Source: Streptomyces albicerus (GTDB lineage Bacteria; Actinomycetota; Actinomycetes; Streptomycetales; Streptomycetaceae). Taken from it: 64,000 nucleotides of DNA. Location of the stretch: the NCBI RefSeq assembly GCF_008905045.1, contig NZ_VWMY01000016.1, positions 62,001 to 126,000 on the forward strand, read 5' to 3'. A program made the position numbers and the translations under genes. The notes beneath the pieces were generated by a model. That model was not told where the DNA came from and made no database searches. It worked only from the letters and a program-made list of their open reading frames with translations. Position 1 is the first letter of the stretch, and each line of letters starts with the position of its first letter. Positions 8,346 to 16,191 of this stretch are shown in pieces.

Positions 8346-9425
8346 ATGAGCACCGACACCCCGGCCCGGCTCCTCCAGCTCCTCTCCCTTCTTCAGACTC
8401 CGCGCGAGTGGCCCGGTGGGGAGCTCGCCGAGCGGCTGAGCGTCTCGCGGCGGACCGTGCGGCGGGATGTCGACCGGCTGCGGGAGCTGGGATATCCGGT
8501 GCAGGCGACGAAGGGTGCGGACGGCGGTTACCGGCTGGTCGCCGGGAAGGCCATGCCGCCGCTGGTCCTCGACGACGAGGAGGCGGTGGCGATCGCGGTC
8601 GGCCTGCGGGCCGGTGCCGGGCACGCCGTCGAGGGCGTCGACGAGGCCTCCGTACGGGCCCTGGCCAAGCTCGAACAGGTCCTGCCGAGCCGCCTCCGGC
8701 ACCGCGTCTCCACGCTCCAGGCCGCCACCACTCCCCTGACCAGCGGCGACGGTGCCAGCATCGCGCCCGAGACGCTGACCGTGATGGCCTCGACGATCGC
8801 GGGGCGGGAGCGGCTGCGGTTCGCGTACCGCGCGGGGGACGGGGCGGAGAGCCGGCGCCAGACCGAGCCGTACCGGCTCGTGTCGACCGGCCGCCGCTGG
8901 TACCTCGTCGCGTACGACCTCGACCGGGCGGACTGGCGTACGTTCCGCGTCGACCGGGTGGCCGATCCCTTCCCGACCGGGGCCCGGTTCGCGCCGCGTG
9001 AACTGCCTACGGGCAGTGCGGCCGAGTATCTGCGGCAGTCGATGTTCCGGCGGCAGGAGACGTACGAGTTCGAGGTGACGTTCGCCGCGCCCGCGGAGTT
9101 CATCGCGGCGCGGCTGCCCGGGTGGCTCGGGGCGCCCGAGCCGATCGACGACCACAGCTGCCGCCTGCGGAGTGCCGTCGGCGATTCCGTGGAGTGGCTG
9201 GCGGTACGGCTCGCGATGGTGGACTGCGAGTTCACGGTGCATGAGCCTGCTGAACTCGTGGGATACGTACGGGACTTGGGGGGTCGGCTGAGCCGGGCGG
9301 CGGGGCGGAAGGCGGGCGTGGCCGGGGAGGCGAGACACCGGCCGGTATCTCGGCCCCGGCCGGTATCTCGGCCCCGGCTGGTGTCCCGCCTCCCCGGCTG
9401 GCATCTCAGCCCCTCCGGCGTTTGA
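8346..9425 (+). CDS. WYL-domain transcriptional regulator (YafY/DeoR-like HTH)
   Basis: 359 residues from the ATG at 8346, preceded by GAGGGAG. An N-terminal HTH is seen as 'ELAERLSVSRRTVRRDVDRLR'. A WYL domain follows, with 'RRWYLVAYDLDRADWRTFRVDR', here in two adjoining pieces. The family regulates drug efflux, DNA damage and defence genes, usually neighbours; the divergent MFS gene is the obvious target. The last 30 or so residues (RPVSRPRPVSRPRL, ending LSPSGV) are encoded by a short tandem duplication and by a genomic repeat that supplies the stop codon. This tail is probably not functional. Confidence 0.9.
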   Translation: MSTDTPARLLQLLSLLQTPREWPGGELAERLSVSRRTVRRDVDRLRELGYPVQATKGADGGYRLVAGKAMPPLVLDDEEAVAIAVGLRAGAGHAVEGVDEASVRALAKLEQVLPSRLRHRVSTLQAATTPLTSGDGASIAPETLTVMASTIAGRERLRFAYRAGDGAESRRQTEPYRLVSTGRRWYLVAYDLDRADWRTFRVDRVADPFPTGARFAPRELPTGSAAEYLRQSMFRRQETYEFEVTFAAPAEFIAARLPGWLGAPEPIDDHSCRLRSAVGDSVEWLAVRLAMVDCEFTVHEPAELVGYVRDLGGRLSRAAGRKAGVAGEARHRPVSRPRPVSRPRLVSRLPGWHLSPSGV

Positions 9426-9520
9426 GGAGCGGGGGTCCAGGGGCAGAGCCCCCTGGCGGGGTCTGGGGCGGAGCCCCAGGGGACGGGAACGGGTAGGGGC
9501 GGCGGGGGCGAAAAGACCCG
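9346..9520 (+). repeat. GC-rich repeat covering the 3' end of the WYL gene
   Basis: A tandem duplication of 'ggccggtatctcggcccc' (9346-9380) runs into a block with 'ccggcgtttgaggagcgggg' and 'ggtctggggcggagcccc'. This is a pattern I recognise as scattered in Streptomyces intergenic regions. The TGA of the WYL gene (9423-9425) is inside it. Confidence 0.55.
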
Positions 9521-9576
9521 CCGCAGACGCCCGGAGCGTCACACGTGACGCGATGCGATGCGGGTCGGAGTCGTCG

Positions 9577-9620
9577 CCGGCCCGCGTCGCCGGGCGCCGG
9601 CGCCCGGCGATGCGGGCCGG
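9577..9620. repeat. 44-bp near-perfect palindrome
   Basis: The core 9587-9610 (TCGCCGGGCGCC and its exact complement) is perfect. It is flanked by CCGGCCCGC (9577-9585) and its complement (9612-9620), with one G/T pair between core and flank. It has no loop, so it would form a long hairpin in RNA or a cruciform in DNA. Confidence 0.6.
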
Positions 9621-10023
9621 GCAAGCCGGCCAACGGCAACCGTCGACAAGATCTGCCCCCGTGACACAATGTGCCACCTGGGTCACCCCGGGGTTCAGGT
9701 CCGGGGTGGCCCGGCAGCCGCGCCCGCAAGGCCGAACGGATAGAGCCGAGCCCCGGCGCCAGGGGGGGGAAGGCGCCGGAACTCGGCTCTGGGAGAGTCC
9801 CGGCGCCGGGGGGGTGCGGCGGGACTCGGCTCCGAGGGCCCTGGGGTCTTGTGCCCAGCGGCCGGTGGGTTGAAGCGGCTGTAAACGGACTTCTGTACGA
9901 CCTCGTTCTCGACCGACCCGGCCACGCCGCGAGGCATGGTGGCTGGGGCGGCTCCCTGCCCGGCGCGAGCCCGTACCGCCCCCGGCGGACACGGGTCCCA
10001 GCTACCCGGCAGAGACAGCTTCC

Positions 10024-10056
10024 CCTGCCCGGCGGGAACCAGTCCCGCCCGGCAGG
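10024..10056 (-). terminator. Terminator hairpin after hrdD
   Basis: Arms 10024-10037 and 10043-10056 pair at 13 of 14 positions around a 5-nt loop (accag). They lie about 100 bp downstream of the hrdD stop. Confidence 0.55.
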
Positions 10057-10158
10057 CGATGCGTGCCCGGTCGGACTCGGACTCGGACTCGGACTCGGCG
10101 GGCTCGGAGTCGGAAGTCGGAGCCGACCGAGCCCCGACCACCGACCCGCCCGGAGGGC

Positions 10159-11157
10159 TTACGCCGCGGCGTCGAACCCCGTCTGGCGGGCCAGCTTCTT
10201 CAGCTCCAGCAGCGCGTGCTTCTCGATCTGGCGGATGCGCTCGCGGGTGAGGCCGTGCTCCTTGCCGACCTCGGTGAGCGTGCGCTCTCGGCCGTCGTCG
10301 ATGCCGTACCGCATCTTGATGATCGAGGCTGTGCGCTGGTCGAGCCGGCCGATGAGGTCGTCCAGCTCCTCGCTGCGCAGCAGCGTGAGCACGGACTGCT
10401 CGGGCGAGACGGCCGACGTGTCCTCGAGCAGGTCGCCGAACTGGGTCTCGCCCTCGTCGTCCACCGCCATGTTCAGCGAGACCGGGTCGCGGGCCCAGTC
10501 GAGCACGTCGATGACGCGCTCCGGCGTCGAGTCGAGCTCGGCGGCCACCTCCGTGGGCTCGGGATCACGCCCGTGCTTACGGTTGAACTCGCGCTGCACG
10601 CGCCGGATCCGGCCCAGCTCCTCCACCAGGTGGACGGGGAGCCGGATGGTGCGCGACTGGTCGGCGATGGACCGCGTGATGGCCTGACGGATCCACCAGG
10701 TCGCGTACGTCGAGAACTTGAAGCCCTTGCGGTAGTCGAACTTCTCGACGGCGCGGACCAGGCCGGCATTCCCCTCCTGGATCAGGTCCAGCAGGGGCAG
10801 ACCGCTGCGCGGATAGCGTCGCGCGACCGCGACGACCAGGCGCAGGTTCGACCTGATGAAGATGTCCTTGGCCCGCTCGGCGTCCGCGACCAGCGCTTCG
10901 AGCTCCTCACGGGAGGCGTCCGCCTTGGCGTCGGTGACCTCGCCGTCGAGGATCTGCTGGGCGAACACACCCGCCTCGATGATCTGGGACAGCTCGACTT
11001 CCTTGGCGGCGTCGAGCAGTGGTGTGCGCGCGATCTCGTCGAGATACATGCCGACCAGGTCGCGGTCGGCGATCTCGCCGCCTACAGCGCGAACACTGCT
11101 TGCCGCGTCGTTCCCGCCGGAGGCGGACTTACGACGGGCGACGGCACGGGTTGCCAT
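10159..11157 (-). CDS. hrdD: RNA polymerase sigma factor HrdD
   Basis: 332 residues from the ATG at 11157, preceded by AAGGGAG, matching the usual HrdD length. Region 1.2 is seen as 'DLVGMYLDEIARTPLL'. Region 2 has 'NLRLVVAVARRY' and the -10 recognition helix 'FSTYATWWIRQAITR'. Region 3 has 'RTIRLPVHLVEELGRI'. Region 4 has 'RTLTEVGKEHGLTRERIRQI'. The N-terminus MATRAVARRKSASG and the C-terminus LARQTGFDAAA are characteristic of HrdD, a nonessential group 2 relative of the housekeeping sigma. A good SigR-type promoter lies upstream, matching the known SigR control of hrdD in S. coelicolor. Confidence 0.95.
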   Translation of the reverse strand: MATRAVARRKSASGGNDAASSVRAVGGEIADRDLVGMYLDEIARTPLLDAAKEVELSQIIEAGVFAQQILDGEVTDAKADASREELEALVADAERAKDIFIRSNLRLVVAVARRYPRSGLPLLDLIQEGNAGLVRAVEKFDYRKGFKFSTYATWWIRQAITRSIADQSRTIRLPVHLVEELGRIRRVQREFNRKHGRDPEPTEVAAELDSTPERVIDVLDWARDPVSLNMAVDDEGETQFGDLLEDTSAVSPEQSVLTLLRSEELDDLIGRLDQRTASIIKMRYGIDDGRERTLTEVGKEHGLTRERIRQIEKHALLELKKLARQTGFDAAA

Positions 11158-11238
11158 GCGTGCTCCCTTGCGTGGTGGGGTTGCGGGTCCTAGTGGTGGC
11201 TCGGACACCCTCCCGGGTGCCCTGCATCTGATGGAATC

Positions 11239-11264
11239 AACGGCTGGAATCCGGACAGAATTCC
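11239..11264 (-). promoter_or_regulatory. SigR-type promoter of hrdD
   Basis: On the minus strand GGAAT (11264-11260) is followed after exactly 18 nt by GTT (11241-11239). This matches the SigR (thiol-oxidative stress sigma) consensus GGAAT-N18-GTT. It lies 82-107 bp upstream of the hrdD start codon. Confidence 0.8.
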
Positions 11265-11325
11265 CAACCCGCCCCTCGATTTTTCTGATCTTGCAGTACC
11301 CTGTGCGGCCACCGAGGGAGGCGAG

Positions 11326-11844
11326 ATGTCGTCGGAACGTACAGAGGTGCAGGTCAGGCCAGGAGTCGAGGGAGACCTCGACGCCCTCACGGACATCTAC
11401 AACCACTACGTACGTGAGACGCCGATCACCTTCGACACCGCGACCTTCACGTCGGAAGAACGGCGCCCTTGGCTGCTCTCCCACCCTGAAGACGGCCCGC
11501 ACAGGCTGATGGTTGCCGTGGCTGCGGACTCACAGCGGATTCTTGGATACGCGACATCGAGCGCGTTCCGGCCGAAGCCCGCGTACGAGACGTCCGTGGA
11601 GGTGACGATCTACCTCGCCCCGGACGCCGGCGCGCGGGGCGTCGGCACCCTGCTCTACAAGGCCCTGTTCGAGACCCTCGCGGGCGAGGACCTCCATCGA
11701 GCGTACGCGGGAATCGCCCAGCCGAACGAGGCCTCCGCGCGACTGCACGAACGCTTCGGGTTCCGGCACGTCGGTACGTATCGCGAGGTGGGGCGGAAGT
11801 TCGGGCGCTACTGGGATGTGGCCTGGTACGAGAAGGAACTCTGA
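11326..11844 (+). CDS. GNAT acetyltransferase, phosphinothricin acetyltransferase-like
   Basis: 172 residues. The start 'VRPGVEGDLDALTDIYNHYV', the segment 'ETPITFDTATFTSEER' and the end 'GFRHVGTYREVGRKFGRYWD' are the hallmarks of the PAT/Bar subfamily. The acetyl-CoA loop is seen as 'DAGARGVGTLLYKAL'. Chromosomal members acetylate phosphinothricin-like or amino-acid substrates; resistance cannot be claimed from sequence. It is divergent from hrdD, and the shared 170-bp interval contains the SigR promoter. Confidence 0.88.
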   Translation: MSSERTEVQVRPGVEGDLDALTDIYNHYVRETPITFDTATFTSEERRPWLLSHPEDGPHRLMVAVAADSQRILGYATSSAFRPKPAYETSVEVTIYLAPDAGARGVGTLLYKALFETLAGEDLHRAYAGIAQPNEASARLHERFGFRHVGTYREVGRKFGRYWDVAWYEKEL

Positions 11845-11855
11845 CCGCCGGCCCG

Positions 11856-12656
11856 TCAGCCGAACTGCACCGACCTCTTCGCCAGCCCCAGCCAGAACCC
11901 GTCGATCACCGACCGCTGGGCGTCCAGTTCGCCGGAGGCGTCCGCCGCGCCCATCGTCACGAAGAGTGGGGCGAAGTGCTCGGTGCGCGGGTGAGCCAGC
12001 TGTCCCGCCGGGGCCTTGTGGAGGAAGTCCAGGAGGCCGTCCACGTCGCCGGATTCGAGCGCCTGGTGGCCCCACTGGTCGAACTCGGCCGACCAGCCGG
12101 GAATCCCCGCCTGGCGGAGGGCCGCGAGGTTGTGGGTGAAGAAGCCGGAGCCGACGATGAGGACGCCCTCGTCGCGGAGGGGGGCCAGCTTGCGGCCGAT
12201 GTCCATGAGGCGTACGGGATCGAGCGTGGGCATCGAGACCTGCAGGACCGGGATGTCGGCCGCGGGGAACATCTCGACGAGCGGGACGTACGCGCCGTGG
12301 TCGAGGCCGCGGTCCGGGATGTCCTGGACGGGCATGCCGGGGGCGCGCAGCAACTTGCGGACGGACTCGGCGAGTTCGGGGGCGCCGGGAGCCTCGTACC
12401 GCACCCGGTAGTAGTGCTCGGGGAAGCCCCAGAAGTCGTAGACCAGGGGGACGGTCTCGGTGGCGCCGAGGGCGAGCGGGGCCTCCTCCCAGTGCGCGGA
12501 GACCATGAGGATCGCCTTGGGGCGCGGCAGGTCGGCGGACCAGGCGGCGAGCTGGCCGGGCCAGACGGGGTCGTCGGCCAGCGGCGGGGCGCCGTGCGAG
12601 AGATAGAGGGCGGGCATGCGCTCTACGACGGCACGTTCCTCGGTGGCGGCGGACAT
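11856..12656 (-). CDS. DODA-type extradiol dioxygenase (4,5-DOPA dioxygenase, YgiD-like)
   Basis: 266 residues, class III (LigB superfamily) extradiol dioxygenase. The metal/active-site residues appear in 'LYLSHGAPPLADD', 'ILMVSAHWEE', 'DRGLDHGAYVPL' and 'LIVGSGFFTHNL'. Family knowledge: nonhaem iron or zinc enzymes that cleave catechols such as DOPA. The start at 12656 has GGGAG nearby. It is divergent from a MarR gene with palindromic sites in between, a common phenolic-responsive arrangement. The natural substrate is unknown. Confidence 0.9.
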   Translation of the reverse strand: MSAATEERAVVERMPALYLSHGAPPLADDPVWPGQLAAWSADLPRPKAILMVSAHWEEAPLALGATETVPLVYDFWGFPEHYYRVRYEAPGAPELAESVRKLLRAPGMPVQDIPDRGLDHGAYVPLVEMFPAADIPVLQVSMPTLDPVRLMDIGRKLAPLRDEGVLIVGSGFFTHNLAALRQAGIPGWSAEFDQWGHQALESGDVDGLLDFLHKAPAGQLAHPRTEHFAPLFVTMGAADASGELDAQRSVIDGFWLGLAKRSVQFG

Positions 12657-12729
12657 GGCGGCGGCTCCCTGGGTGACTGACTCGAGCGGCTCGGCTCGAT
12701 TGGTCTCGGTGTGGTTCGAACCTCGATTG

Positions 12730-12785
12730 CTTGAAGTATCAAGCTCTATGAAGTGAGCTTACTCCCCATTTGTTTAATATTCAAG
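12730..12785. promoter_or_regulatory. Candidate MarR operators in the dioxygenase-marR divergon
   Basis: CTTGA-agta-TCAAG (12730-12743) is a perfect 5-bp inverted repeat. A related TTGTTTAATATTCAA element (about 12770-12784) overlaps the likely -10 of the MarR gene. Both are AT-rich islands in a high-GC setting and share the TTGA/TCAA half-sites common for MarR proteins. Confidence 0.5.
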
Positions 12786-12808
12786 GAGGGGCCTCGTACA
12801 GTAGATGT

Positions 12809-13312
12809 ATGAACACGGCATCCGCTGACGAGCCGCGCTGGCTCAGTGATGAGGAACAGCGCGTCTGGCGTGCGTATTTGCATGCCACCACCCTCCTTGA
12901 CGACCATCTCGACCGCCAGCTGCAGCGTGACGCGGGCATGCCGCACATCTATTACGGCCTGCTCGTCGCGCTCGACGAAGCGCCGCACCGGCGGCTGCGG
13001 ATGACCGAGCTGGCGATGAAGGCGAAGATCACCAGGTCCCGGCTCTCACACGCCATCGCCCGGCTGGAGAAGAACGGCTGGGTGCGGCGCGAGGACTGCG
13101 ACTCGGACAAGCGCGGGCAGTTCGCGGTCCTGACGGACGAGGGGCACGAGGTCCTTCGGCGGACGGCTCCCGGTCATGTGGCCGCCGTGCGGCAGGCCGT
13201 CTTCGACCGGCTCTCGCCCGACCAGCAGAAAGCCCTCGGCGAGGCGATGCGTCTCATCGCGGAGGGGCTTCAGCCGAAGGAGGCCGGGGCGGACTTGCCC
13301 TGGCTGCGGTAG
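12809..13312 (+). CDS. MarR family transcriptional regulator
   Basis: 167 residues from the ATG at 12809 (MNTASADEPRW), with AAGGAGG 20 bp upstream. The winged helix is seen as 'LRMTELAMKAKITRSRLSHA' and 'IARLEKNGWVRREDCDSDKR', with the acidic wing typical of MarR. It probably represses itself and the divergent dioxygenase gene through the TTGA/TCAA palindromes, with relief by a phenolic ligand; this is inference. The gene ends 42 bp before a copy of the intergenic repeat and two strong hairpins. Confidence 0.9.
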   Translation: MNTASADEPRWLSDEEQRVWRAYLHATTLLDDHLDRQLQRDAGMPHIYYGLLVALDEAPHRRLRMTELAMKAKITRSRLSHAIARLEKNGWVRREDCDSDKRGQFAVLTDEGHEVLRRTAPGHVAAVRQAVFDRLSPDQQKALGEAMRLIAEGLQPKEAGADLPWLR

Positions 13313-13353
13313 CGCTCCACTGGGTTTGGCCGGGCAACTACCGTCGTTCGTCG

Positions 13354-13449
13354 ACTGCGGGCCGGTTGTGGCTGGTCGCGCAGTTCCCCGCGCCCCTTAC
13401 GGGGCGCGGCCACGCGGCGGAGCCGCAAATGTCAGAGCCCCGCGCCCGC
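13354..13449 (+). repeat. Streptomyces intergenic repeat, copy 3 (full-length form)
   Basis: This copy contains both modules: 'gctggtcgcgcagttccccg' and 'cacgcggcggagccgcaaat', joined by 'gcgccccttacggggcgc'. The other copies can be read as shorter versions of it. Confidence 0.75.
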
Positions 13450-13460
13450 TGACAAGGCAT

Positions 13461-13549
13461 GGATCTGCCCCGGCTCCACCGCTCTCGGAGCCGGGGCAGA
13501 TCCCGGGTTCGTGCGTACGAAGGCGTCCCCACCCCCGCGTACGCACGAA
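13461..13549. terminator. Two consecutive perfect terminator hairpins
   Basis: Hairpin 1 has a 17-bp perfect stem (13461-13477 against 13487-13503) with a 9-nt loop. Hairpin 2 has a 12-bp perfect stem TTCGTGCGTACG (13508-13519 against 13538-13549). They lie between the convergent MarR and MFS genes. Confidence 0.85.
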
Positions 13550-13582
13550 GGTCAGTGGGTGACCCCGTGGGGCCCGGTGCCG

Positions 13583-15121
13583 TCAGTGGGCGATGACCGG
13601 GACCTTCAGGTCGTCCTCGACGTCGTCGCCGAAGCCGGGGGCCGAGGACATGTCCGGCTTGCCGACGTTGATGAAGGTGAAGGCGATCGCGGCGGCCAGG
13701 ACGAGGATGCCGACAGCGAACCAGATCGCGTTGGTGTAGCCGTGCACCTGGCCCTGCAGCTGGACGAGCTGCTGCTGGGACTGGCTGCCGGCCCCGGCGA
13801 TGTGGTCCTTGATGTAGGACGTGGTGGCCGACGCGGCGATCGTGTTCAGCAGAGCCGTACCGATCGCGCCGCCCACCTGCTGCGAGGTGTTGACCATCGC
13901 GGAGGCGACACCCGCGTCACGCGGCTCGACACCCGTGGTGGCCAGCGACATGGCGGGCATGAAGGCCGTACCCATGCCGAGACCGAGCAGCACCATCGAC
14001 GGCAGGATCGTGCTGACGTACGAGGAGCCGATCTCCAGCTGGGTCAGGAGCAGCATGCCGGCGCCGGCGACCAGGAAGCCCGGAGCCATCAGCAGGCGCG
14101 GCGCGACCCGGGTCATCAGGCGCGTGCCGATCTGCGTGGAGCCCACGATCATGCCCGCGATCATCGGCAGGAAGGCGAAGCCGGTCTTGACCGGCGAGTA
14201 GCCCTTCACCAGCTGCAGGTAGTAGGTGAGGAAGAGGAACAGGCCGAACATCGCGATGATCGCGAGGCCGAGGGAGAGGTAGACGCCGCCGCGGTTGCGC
14301 TCGGTGATGACGCGCAGCGGCAGGAGCGGGGCCTTGACCTTGGACTCGACGAACACGAAGGCCGCGAGCAGGACCGCCGACGCGACGAACATGCCGACCG
14401 TCACGGAGTCGCCCCAGCCGTCGGACTCGGCGCGCGTGAAGCCGTAGACCAGCGAGACCAGACCGAGGGTGGACAGGACGACACCCGGGATGTCGAGCGG
14501 CGAGCGGTTGCGGCCCTCGGCCGGCTCACGGATGACGAAGTACGCACCGGCGGCGGCGACGATCGCGAACGGGATGTTCACGAAGAACGTCCAGCGCCAG
14601 TCCATGTACTCGGTGAGGACACCGCCGAGGATGAAGCCGACGGCGCCACCGCCACCGGCGATCGCACCGTAGATGCCGAACGCCTTGGCGCGCTCCTTGG
14701 CGTCGGTGAACATCACCGCGAGCAGGGAGAGCGCGGCGGGCGCGAGGAGGGCGCCGAAGGCACCCTGCAGGGCGCGGGCGCCGAGCATCATCGCCTCGTT
14801 GGTGGCCGCGCCGCCGAGGGCGGACGCGCCGGCGAAGCCGATCAGGCCTGCGACGAAGGCGCGCTTGCGGCCCCAGAGGTCGGCGATCCGGCCGCCGAAG
14901 AGGAGGAGTCCGCCGAAGGCGAGGGCGTAAGCCGTGATGACCCACTGCCGGTTGCCGTCCGATATCCCCAGGTCCTGCTGGGCCGAGGGAAGCGCGATGT
15001 TCACGATGGTCGCGTCGAGCACAACCATCAGCTGGGCGAGCGCGATGAAGGTCAGCGCTTTCCAGCGGTTGGAGTCGGGAGCCGGCGCCTTGGCGGCGGC
15101 AGCCTGGACTGATTCAGACAT
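13583..15121 (-). CDS. MFS transporter, DHA2 family
   Basis: 512 residues from the ATG at 15121 (MSESVQAAAAKAP); a GTG at 15133 would add four residues. About 14 membrane segments are present. Motif A is 'GGRIADLWGRKRAFVAG' and the helix 1 motif is 'LAQLMVVLDATIVNIALP', as in DHA2 antibiotic exporters. It lies downstream of a TetR gene on the same strand, with a 160-bp gap that has its own candidate operator, so it is the probable TetR target. The substrate is unknown. Confidence 0.9.
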   Translation of the reverse strand: MSESVQAAAAKAPAPDSNRWKALTFIALAQLMVVLDATIVNIALPSAQQDLGISDGNRQWVITAYALAFGGLLLFGGRIADLWGRKRAFVAGLIGFAGASALGGAATNEAMMLGARALQGAFGALLAPAALSLLAVMFTDAKERAKAFGIYGAIAGGGGAVGFILGGVLTEYMDWRWTFFVNIPFAIVAAAGAYFVIREPAEGRNRSPLDIPGVVLSTLGLVSLVYGFTRAESDGWGDSVTVGMFVASAVLLAAFVFVESKVKAPLLPLRVITERNRGGVYLSLGLAIIAMFGLFLFLTYYLQLVKGYSPVKTGFAFLPMIAGMIVGSTQIGTRLMTRVAPRLLMAPGFLVAGAGMLLLTQLEIGSSYVSTILPSMVLLGLGMGTAFMPAMSLATTGVEPRDAGVASAMVNTSQQVGGAIGTALLNTIAASATTSYIKDHIAGAGSQSQQQLVQLQGQVHGYTNAIWFAVGILVLAAAIAFTFINVGKPDMSSAPGFGDDVEDDLKVPVIAH

Positions 15122-15254
15122 GGGGGTACCCACTTCGGGACTTCGTGACGGAAAAAGGTGTCGGAAAGGGACGGCTCCCCGGCGGTGACGTCCCCGTCGA
15201 CGTCTTCGCCGGTGGCGGCCGGAAGCTTGGTGCTGTGTGGACTGGCTTGGGGCG

Positions 15255-15283
15255 CCGAACTAATCGGTCGGAACTAATCGGTC
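15255..15283 (-). promoter_or_regulatory. Direct repeat in the MFS promoter region
   Basis: GAACTAATCGGTC occurs twice in tandem, at 15257-15269 and 15271-15283. The first copy forms the palindrome CCGA-actaa-TCGG (15255-15267). It is 134-162 bp upstream of the MFS start and touches the TetR stop codon. It is a candidate regulator site or promoter element. Confidence 0.4.
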
Positions 15284-15926
15284 AGGCTCGTCGCAGGTCC
15301 TCCATGGTCGCGGCCGTGCCCGGCAGTTCGGAGCGGGCCGGCGCCCGCAGACCGTCGAGGAACAGCTGCAGGTGTCGGTGGACGAAACGGTCATGGCTCA
15401 GGCATCCGGTGCCGGCCGGGGGCCTGCTGAGCTGGGCCACGGCGATCATGATGTCGCCGACGCCCACGTCGGGGCGGAGCTGCCCGGCCTCACGGGCACG
15501 CTCCATCAAGCGGTCGGTCAGGTCCTCGATGCGCCGGCGCGCGGCTTCCAGATCCGGGTGGTGCTGGTCGAAGGTGCTGGAGACCATCGGGCAGAGCGCG
15601 CTGATCCGCTCGTCGGCGGCGGCGTGCACGAAGCGCGACAGCGCCTCGAAGGCGTCGCCGGTCTCGCCGAGCGCGAGCTCGGCCGCCTCCGACGTACGGT
15701 CCATGACCGAGCAGACGACCTCCCGCACCAGCGCGTCCCGGTCCGGGAAGTTCCGGTACACCGTGGCGTTGCCGACGCCGGCCCGGCGGGCGATCTCGTC
15801 GAGCGGCACGTCGGGGCCGAACTCCACGAACATCTCGCGGGCGGCGGTGACGATCCGCTCCCGGTTGCGCAGGGCATCGGCGCGCGGCCGAGTCACCTTG
15901 CGCTGCACGCGGATTGCGGTCTCCAC
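15282..15926 (-). CDS. TetR family regulator
   Basis: 214 residues from a GTG at 15926, preceded by AGGAG. The TetR HTH is seen as 'RERIVTAAREMFVEFGPDVP' and 'LDEIARRAGVGNATVYRNFP'. The C-terminal ligand domain ends 'HRHLQLFLDGLRAPARSELP'. This type usually controls an adjacent exporter, here the downstream MFS gene. Two identical-arm palindromes sit immediately upstream, so autoregulation is likely. Confidence 0.9.
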   Translation of the reverse strand: METAIRVQRKVTRPRADALRNRERIVTAAREMFVEFGPDVPLDEIARRAGVGNATVYRNFPDRDALVREVVCSVMDRTSEAAELALGETGDAFEALSRFVHAAADERISALCPMVSSTFDQHHPDLEAARRRIEDLTDRLMERAREAGQLRPDVGVGDIMIAVAQLSRPPAGTGCLSHDRFVHRHLQLFLDGLRAPARSELPGTAATMEDLRRA

Positions 15927-15956
15927 GGCGTACTCCTTGAGTCAGTGAGTGCGATC

Positions 15957-16013
15957 CGGGGAGCGACTCCCCGTTTCGCTCGGACACATGGCTAAACGGG
16001 GAAACGATCCCCG
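15957..16013. promoter_or_regulatory. Paired TetR operators CGGGGA-N5-TCCCCG
   Basis: Two palindromes with perfect 6-bp arms occur at 15957-15973 (CGGGGAgcgacTCCCCG) and 15997-16013 (CGGGGAaacgaTCCCCG). Their centres are 40 bp apart, close to four helical turns. The first is 31 bp upstream of the TetR start. Confidence 0.65.
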
Positions 16014-16191
16014 GTTATTTCCCGACCTCGAAGAGATTTAATGTGACCTGAGTCACATACCCCAGGGGCTCCCTGGACCAGGAAACCCACGATCGGTCTC
16101 CTCCAACGCGCGCCCGCGCATCTGGCGGCACAGGGTGATCGAACAGGGTGCAGCCAGAAACGGCCGGCTGCCTGGAGCGAAAGGCCCCTGC

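Larger units (their letters stand above)
9426..10158. other. Hairpin-dense gene-free region
   Basis: No credible coding sequence. It holds a 44-bp palindrome (9577-9620), a hairpin with arms AGCCGAG + CCGGCGCC (9744-9760 against 9772-9788), and another with arms GAGTCCCG/CGGGACTC near 9795-9827. A CGGACT hexamer tract (about 10072-10097) and the hrdD terminator hairpin are also present. It separates the convergent WYL gene and hrdD. Confidence 0.6.

Noticed and set aside
10072..10097. CGGACT hexamer tract as a possible CRISPR-like or phase-variable repeat
   Set aside because: Only about four tandem units with no spacers, outside any gene; simple-sequence slippage is enough.
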